Assembly: GCA_902776375.1 (NCBI GenBank)
Contig: CACYPV010000014.1
Span: forward strand, 1-59,191
DNA: 59,191 bases
Direction of reading: 5' to 3'
DNA from: an uncultured Ruminococcus sp.
GTDB taxonomy: Bacteria > Bacillota > Clostridia > Oscillospirales > Acutalibacteraceae
A model generated the notes under the pieces. That model saw only the letters and a list, made by a program, of their open reading frames with translations, had not been told where the DNA came from and searched no databases. Below are positions 55,001 to 59,191 of this stretch, piece after piece. A program made the translations under genes and the position numbers. How positions within the stretch are numbered: the first letter of the stretch is position 1; every line of letters begins with the position of its first letter.

Positions 55001-58000
55001 TGACGACTCGTTCTCCGCCTCAAACCATATTTCTCTGCTGTTTATTAGATCGCGAACTATGCACGGTGTTGCCGATATATTGCCTCCCGAAATCTTCTTT
55101 GTATAATTTGTTCCGTTAAAAGTAATTCTAATAAACAAATCGCTGTATGTCGAACCTGACAGTGTAATAGGGGTGTTGATTGTAGCTGCATATACCGTGG
55201 AGTTGCCCTGCTTTTTCAGATTATTATCGCCCAATGTTGCAGAACAATTATTGCCGTTACCGTCCTTAGCTATATCGGTTCCGTTGTTATCGGTAACAAC
55301 CGCAAATGATAAACTATTAACGGTGTTATCGTGCATATCGACGTAGTATGTTATCGAATGTTGCGCTCTGACTGCTGCCGTTACCGTAGTATTGGCATAT
55401 CCCATTGTAAAGGAATACACGTTGCCGGTCGTTGTGCCGCCGGAAGAGCCCGTTCCGCTCTTTGTAAAGCTGACAAGCGCGTAGTCGTTCGATGTAAATT
55501 TAGCATATACGGTATTGCCGATCTGTGCTGTCGTTATCTGCGTTGTACACGCTGCGTTAGAATAGAACGTAACCGTTCCGTAGTTGCCGACGGTTCCGTT
55601 AAGCGAGGTTTTTCCTGTCAGCGTGTAACTGACTTTAGTAAAATTAGCGGTCAGCGTTGAGTTCTGAGTCGCCTTTACCGAACCTGTCGATGGACTTGAT
55701 GTACTTCCGCCGGTGAGTGTAACGCCTGTGCCGGCAGTCCAGCCGTTGAACTTATAGCCGTTAGCAGGAGTAACGGTAACGCCTGAAAGCGAGGTTGCCG
55801 TGATCGGATGCACGGTTAAGGTTTTTGATGACGGTGTGGTAATGGAACCATTGCCGCCGCTTGCCAGCGTTAGGGTGTATGAATCCTCTGCATAAGTAGC
55901 GGTGATCGTACCTTGGGCGCTTGCGCTGATCGTGATTGGGTTTGATGACGTTGTGTAGCCGCTGACCGCTGCCACTCCGCCGGAAGTCGTCCAACCTGTA
56001 AAGTGGTAACCGCTTGCGGCGACAGCCTCGATCGAAGCCGTTGTCAGCGAGCCGACCTGAATTGTGCCGCCCGTGGTAAAGTTGCTGCCGTTCACCTTGA
56101 CCGTGCCGTGGTCGCCCTGATTGACCGTCACGTTATATTTCGGCTCGGGCGGATAGGTAACGCTAACGGAAATATTTCCGTTGCTGACCGTATACGTAAA
56201 GGTATAGGTGCCTGCCAGATCCGTTTGGATTTTCGTGTTGGTATTGTTGACGGGGAACGACCAGTTGGTGCAGTTGGCGCGCGTCATGGTACCGTTGCCC
56301 TGATCATTCAGGTGAGAATTTGCCGATTTCAACCAGAATTCATAGGTGGTATTTGCCGCTAAAGTGACCGAAACCGAACGGTTCGTAAAGTCAGCGTGAG
56401 TAACTGTACCGTTTTCACCTATCTTGTATCCAAGCTGAATAACCGGCGCGGTCGTTGAAATGCTTGGAGGTGTCATATGTACTCCGTCCCACGTAACATA
56501 ATAAGTATTACTTGCCGCTATGTTGGTAAGGTCTGCGCTTTTGTGCTGATCGTCGCCCTTGTTGACAACGATATCAAAATGATCCCAATAGCTCTCAAAT
56601 GTGTACTTGTAATATGGAATATCATTGACCGTTTCTTCGGTAGTTGTAATTACTTCGCCCGGCCATGGCGATACTGCGTTATTAGCGTCCTTCCAAACAT
56701 ACAGCCTGGTGGCGTCGGAATCCTTATTTACATAAACGATCGTCGTATACTTCTGCGCCTCGGTCTTTTCAACCCAGACCTTTTTGTTGCTTTGGTTAAC
56801 ATAAATAGTATATGTGCCCTGACCGGTAACGTACATCGATCCGCTTGTTGTAGCTGTACTTGCCGTAACAGCCGTCGCCGATGTGGTGTGAGTTGACATA
56901 TCGGTATCAGTGTCGCTTGTAACAGTATACTGATTTGTTCCGTTGTTCAGCCTGAAATAATGCTTATCGTTAGTTCCTCCCGAAGCGAAGGTTACCACTC
57001 TTTTAAACACATTAGCCGAAACAAATATGTCAACGGGATAATCCTTCAAACTTGTGTTCCATTTGTTGTTGGTGGAATCCACCAAGTCGCCAACCAGATA
57101 ATACGCGGGAGTGTAAACTGCAACATCAAAAAAGGAAGAATTGCCGGATTGGGTATAATATTCCGAACCTGCTGTCGTTACCGACATATAATATCCATAC
57201 TGAATATTGCTCGTGGGCGACAACGACTCGGAACCTGTTGTGGAAGTAACTGCGGTGTTTGTTACGAAAGCTCCTCCGGTTGCTTCGTAAGCTCTTGTTC
57301 CTCTTATAAGAGTTGCATAGCCGTTTGTGATATATGAAGATAACGATGAACTATAATTTGAAAAAGTCGCCGTCGTGCTGCCACCTGCGGCTATGCTGGT
57401 CGGGCTGATGCTTACATCAGGCGCGGGCAACTGTGATCTGTTAACCGTCAGTGTTACGCCTGATGATTTTGCGGATTCGCTGTAGTTATTCGTATTAGAC
57501 GGAACCGCTACAACTTTATACGTTCCGCGATTGGAGTATTTCTTTTCAATGCTATATGAAGTGCCTGTTACAGTAGTAACCAAGTTATCGCCAAGATAAA
57601 TCTTATATGAACCGGCATTCGACACCGAGCTCCAAGACAGAGTAACGCTTCCGCTCGGAGCAGCAGTTACTGTTGAACTGCTAAGCGTTACATTTGTTGG
57701 TGCTGAAAGCGCCTGAAGGTTCAATGTATATACAGCGGTCAAAACCGCGCTGTCAGATGCGGTCTTAACATAGATGTTTCTTGTGGAATAAGTAGTTCCC
57801 GCAGCCTTAAATGTATATGTTCCGCTTTGAGAATCGCTGATGCTTACTGTGCCGCCGGAAATAGCCCAATGATCAAAAGTGTATGAGTTGCTACCCGAAG
57901 TAACCGTTTCATTTGCGGTAACATTGACACCCGTTACATTACCGATTGTCGCCGTAGATACATTTGTAGCCGAACCCGAACCGAGCTGCCGCTTTATCGC

Positions 58001-58858
58001 AACCGAGTGTGTCCTTTCTGTTTTTGTAAACCAAGTTTTCTTACCACTGATATCAAAATAAATCCTGTAGTTATAATCGGTGCTTGCCGTTAATTTAAAG
58101 GCGTTGCCATTGCCTTCTCTTGCGCCGTACTTTTTAGAATCGGATGAACCGTCATAAGGACCTCCTGAGCCGGTGTCAAGATTAAAACTATCGGCATACG
58201 CTTCGTAGTACTTACTGTTAAATTTAAATCTAAAAAACTTGTCGGATCCGTCGCCGGTAAATGCATAGTAATAATTATTGCCGCTGTCATAAGTCATACC
58301 GTCGCCGGTACTCCAATCACTGTTAATTCCGGTAATATTCGGAGTTGGCGGCGTATAATCATCAAGATTATACTTCTTATAAGCCGCGCCGTTACGGGAA
58401 GTCCAGCTATCTGTCCACATGTTAACAACCTTGCCTGACGACATGTCACCAACACAACAAATTTGACCGCTTGACGCATAGTATCCTGATTGAGTACTAT
58501 TGGCGCTTGCAAAAGCGATCTTATTATCATAAACTGTAACCGACGCTTTATAAACCTTGGTTTCACCGGGAACCAAAGACATCTCAGTAAAAGTATTGAT
58601 ATTAGAACCGTATAAATTCTCATAAGCACCCGATGAACCCGACATATTCAAATTGCTGCCTGTAAGAACATATACATTCGACCAGCTTCCGTTATTTCTA
58701 AAGTAAACCGTATAAGTAGAAGATGCTCCGGTCGATCCCCCCTCAACATTCGCCGCACCGGTGGGAATCACCCCGACCGTCAGGCATGACAGGAGCATGC
58801 ACAGTGCGAGTATGACCGAAAAAGCTGATTTTGAAAACCGCCTTGTTTTGTTCTTCAT
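52037..58858 (-). CDS. Giant secreted protein with starch-binding-like and Ig/InlB-like modules
   Basis: The 2273-residue product starts at 58858 (GGAGGT 6 nt upstream) with a signal peptide (SAFSVILALCMLLSCLTVG; cleavage near TGA-ANV). From N to C: CBM25/26-like beta modules (TVYFRNNGSWSNVYV near 48; YVWKDANNAVSPWPGEV near 720), a fibronectin-like segment near 390-480, InlB/Flg_new-type repeats (GYHFTGWTTSGG, GYKFNGWTAGTG near 950-1060), a further WxxxKVYHWGNYNDMGW region near 1330, Big_2-like units and a last starch-module-like segment (VRFVNNQGWDVVCVHYWGG ... YWPGIKM near 2130). There is no dockerin, LPXTG or membrane anchor. The G+C content is visibly lower than in neighbours. It is probably a surface polysaccharide-binding protein, with starch the best guess. 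Confidence 0.87.
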   Translation of the reverse strand: MKNKTRRFSKSAFSVILALCMLLSCLTVGVIPTGAANVEGGSTGASSTYTVYFRNNGSWSNVYVLTGSNLNMSGSSGAYENLYGSNINTFTEMSLVPGETKVYKASVTVYDNKIAFASANSTQSGYYASSGQICCVGDMSSGKVVNMWTDSWTSRNGAAYKKYNLDDYTPPTPNITGINSDWSTGDGMTYDSGNNYYYAFTGDGSDKFFRFKFNSKYYEAYADSFNLDTGSGGPYDGSSDSKKYGAREGNGNAFKLTASTDYNYRIYFDISGKKTWFTKTERTHSVAIKRQLGSGSATNVSTATIGNVTGVNVTANETVTSGSNSYTFDHWAISGGTVSISDSQSGTYTFKAAGTTYSTRNIYVKTASDSAVLTAVYTLNLQALSAPTNVTLSSSTVTAAPSGSVTLSWSSVSNAGSYKIYLGDNLVTTVTGTSYSIEKKYSNRGTYKVVAVPSNTNNYSESAKSSGVTLTVNRSQLPAPDVSISPTSIAAGGSTTATFSNYSSSLSSYITNGYATLIRGTRAYEATGGAFVTNTAVTSTTGSESLSPTSNIQYGYYMSVTTAGSEYYTQSGNSSFFDVAVYTPAYYLVGDLVDSTNNKWNTSLKDYPVDIFVSANVFKRVVTFASGGTNDKHYFRLNNGTNQYTVTSDTDTDMSTHTTSATAVTASTATTSGSMYVTGQGTYTIYVNQSNKKVWVEKTEAQKYTTIVYVNKDSDATRLYVWKDANNAVSPWPGEVITTTEETVNDIPYYKYTFESYWDHFDIVVNKGDDQHKSADLTNIAASNTYYVTWDGVHMTPPSISTTAPVIQLGYKIGENGTVTHADFTNRSVSVTLAANTTYEFWLKSANSHLNDQGNGTMTRANCTNWSFPVNNTNTKIQTDLAGTYTFTYTVSNGNISVSVTYPPEPKYNVTVNQGDHGTVKVNGSNFTTGGTIQVGSLTTASIEAVAASGYHFTGWTTSGGVAAVSGYTTSSNPITISASAQGTITATYAEDSYTLTLASGGNGSITTPSSKTLTVHPITATSLSGVTVTPANGYKFNGWTAGTGVTLTGGSTSSPSTGSVKATQNSTLTANFTKVSYTLTGKTSLNGTVGNYGTVTFYSNAACTTQITTAQIGNTVYAKFTSNDYALVSFTKSGTGSSGGTTTGNVYSFTMGYANTTVTAAVRAQHSITYYVDMHDNTVNSLSFAVVTDNNGTDIAKDGNGNNCSATLGDNNLKKQGNSTVYAATINTPITLSGSTYSDLFIRITFNGTNYTKKISGGNISATPCIVRDLINSREIWFEAENESSQSLSVQYSSTFSPESGSTPAVAEGYRRIYLAKPFSWETSEPNWKHLKVYHWGNYNDMGWNNGVGMTYLGYGKMPGADSNATDVYHYYYIDLPKYLNQDRTLNTDGTGNKVKNIIFQGWVDNGSSPSAQTGNIENIPDSANFYILSKDGSSYIGTASDSSVLVPTYARHAISAAMNTGQTGVNIAPARVGAKVTYNSSNSNKVSVSETGDITAVASTVSEPDGVVTVTVKVYGSIGAMIGDTSNGGGNPQNGADVVTYTVSVSVHDPSQFNGFEIMSLESKTYTVNIPAVSGNQPGYFDMSNVVMTVEGIHGVASSTSSAIITQTSTTSVTGVGTVCTAFTVQYAKANSLFENYGDINIIGKVTTKSIARSGGQRYGHESWEVDGETEYFTTSRTIANSVETATTNGIPFDDSKTTYSAVFVPYVYVDVTFTFNYYEYNPEVDDNGTPEDTSDDMINYPYDATWAGNENPSNANFAASHTLKTYTVSNYEVRYKTADNITTTDLANAAATAIGVRPSNNYYNYSIAAANTTKTKTGTYNVTSTVNMTQTVRHYSVYLNGSTVVGTNYTYQQYAEPTIGTASKWYAVDERYATVVTNAPLLATGTSYKFRVKGDTYLRTVSGTTGVEDLRSEVDFSHFEIIHRENTNQELVDYLLQNFYIADFFSPSKVLDPNSNNGQGNLPYDDAQFVGGGVVYYSMNGVTDNNPGTPFANAVSSGYVNGDTGEANAAAIKEMLKANIEAYHSDDVSRALGEEEAMKIAYGTEIKATKNVEGGFNTGIIYRYLPMNQYKRNGAGEQTVDIELTSGENIWTPSEEYDNKWAVTSGNNGSDTAPSGQRTVRFVNNQGWDVVCVHYWGGSKASYWPGIKMIAVEGQDNVYEAVIPADSTHVVFSDGGYMPETNANGEYTLKKDVNSNTFRYSNTLQSYQYVYASGNENKATNAGKNMRLYSYYVYSYVAYNQETNVPETRYEIVLSDNYSDASTYWGGSNN

Positions 58859-59125
58859 AACAATACCTCCAAATCGGGGATTCTTGATCTATAGTAACAG
58901 CCGGGGCGCACCGTAAAAAATGACATTTATCTACCGCAAAAAGGGCGCACCTGCCCATAATTATACACGTTAATTCTAACATAAAAAACATTTTTAATCA
59001 ACAATCTATCGCTGGTTTTGTGCGATATTCAAAATTTTCGGTAGATTGTATAATTTTAAACTGCGATTTTTGCACGTTATCACAAAAATAAAGTAACCGC
59101 TTAATAACCACCCCCTGACATAAAC
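58859..59125. other. Upstream region of the giant gene with ATCTAYCG dyads
   Basis: This AT-rich spacer carries ACAATCTATCG (59001-59011) and CGGTAGATTGT (59039-59049) as an inverted repeat with one mismatch, plus ATCTACCG near 58929. A TATAAT on the minus strand at 58960-58965 could be a -10 box, but no good -35 box is present. These dyads may bind an activator. No ORF with a ribosome site is seen. Confidence 0.45.
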
Positions 59126-59152
59126 AAACCCTCCGCAGTAAGCAGAGGGTTT
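59126..59152. terminator. Terminator near the right edge
   Basis: AAACCCTC/GAGGGTTT around an 11-nt loop. It lies 18 nt after a possible minus-strand stop codon. Confidence 0.7.
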
Positions 59153-59169
59153 GCGTACATATATTGTAA

Positions 59170-59191
59170 TTATTCATCAGACGATGACGTC
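59170..59191 (-). CDS. Possible C-terminal end of a gene cut by the window
   Basis: On the minus strand the last bases read ACG TCA TCG TCT GAT GAA TAA, giving TSSSDE and a stop. A terminator follows at the expected distance. Only six codons are visible, so nothing can be said about function. Confidence 0.3.

Overview
The window looks like chromosome from a Gram-positive gut or rumen Clostridia member of the Oscillospiraceae, close to Ruminococcus. The reasons are type I dockerin repeats of the form D-x-N/D-x-D-G...QRYLAE in three loci, a type III glutamine synthetase, an ammonium transporter fused to a P-II domain, LL-diaminopimelate aminotransferase (DapL), Gram-positive style promoters with 17-bp spacers and strong AGGAGG ribosome sites. 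The species is not identifiable by reading alone. There is no rRNA, tRNA, CRISPR array, prophage or complete insertion sequence.

Layout, left to right. 0-7 kb: a BspA-like leucine-rich-repeat/DUF4132 protein, the SbcD-SbcC nuclease pair and a 38-residue double zinc-ribbon peptide, then a 5'-truncated dockerin gene. 7.7-12 kb (minus strand): a ferrous-iron operon feoA-feoA-feoB-Cys-rich peptide with a strong promoter and GTTW-N8-TAAC inverted repeats, and an acetolactate decarboxylase carrying a lipoprotein signal. 12-15 kb: pyrG-dapL. 15-28 kb: a nitrogen assimilation block with gltB-gltD diverging from glnN, then amt-PII and glmS. Its intergenic spaces are full of hairpins and repeats. 28-36 kb: a ClC-type channel, an alpha/beta hydrolase and a very large secreted PPC/Ig-like/dockerin protein. 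36-40.5 kb: an L,D-transpeptidase lipoprotein, a 43-residue membrane peptide and a complete five-gene preQ1 operon queD-queE-folE-queC-queF. 40.5-43 kb: an intergenic repeat island and a dockerin gene broken by three indels. 43-52 kb: AraC and WYL regulators, an AEC transporter, a DUF6465 protein, a CpXC protein, a YoaK-like membrane protein, citrate synthase, a Cof-type phosphatase and a small MGMT-type protein. 52-59 kb: a 2273-residue secreted protein with starch-binding-like modules.

The genes link as follows. GltBD, GlnN, Amt-PII and GlmS form an ammonium to glutamine to glutamate/glucosamine flow, and citrate synthase feeds 2-oxoglutarate synthesis. The dockerin proteins and the giant CBM-like protein suggest polysaccharide (possibly starch) attachment at the cell surface. 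The least explained parts are non-coding: a seven-copy motif cluster upstream of pyrG; heptamer tandem repeats that start at the stop codon of two operons; a 58-bp element present twice at identical length; 105-bp tandem repeats plus a long hairpin before amt; and a MITE-like element in the queD leader.
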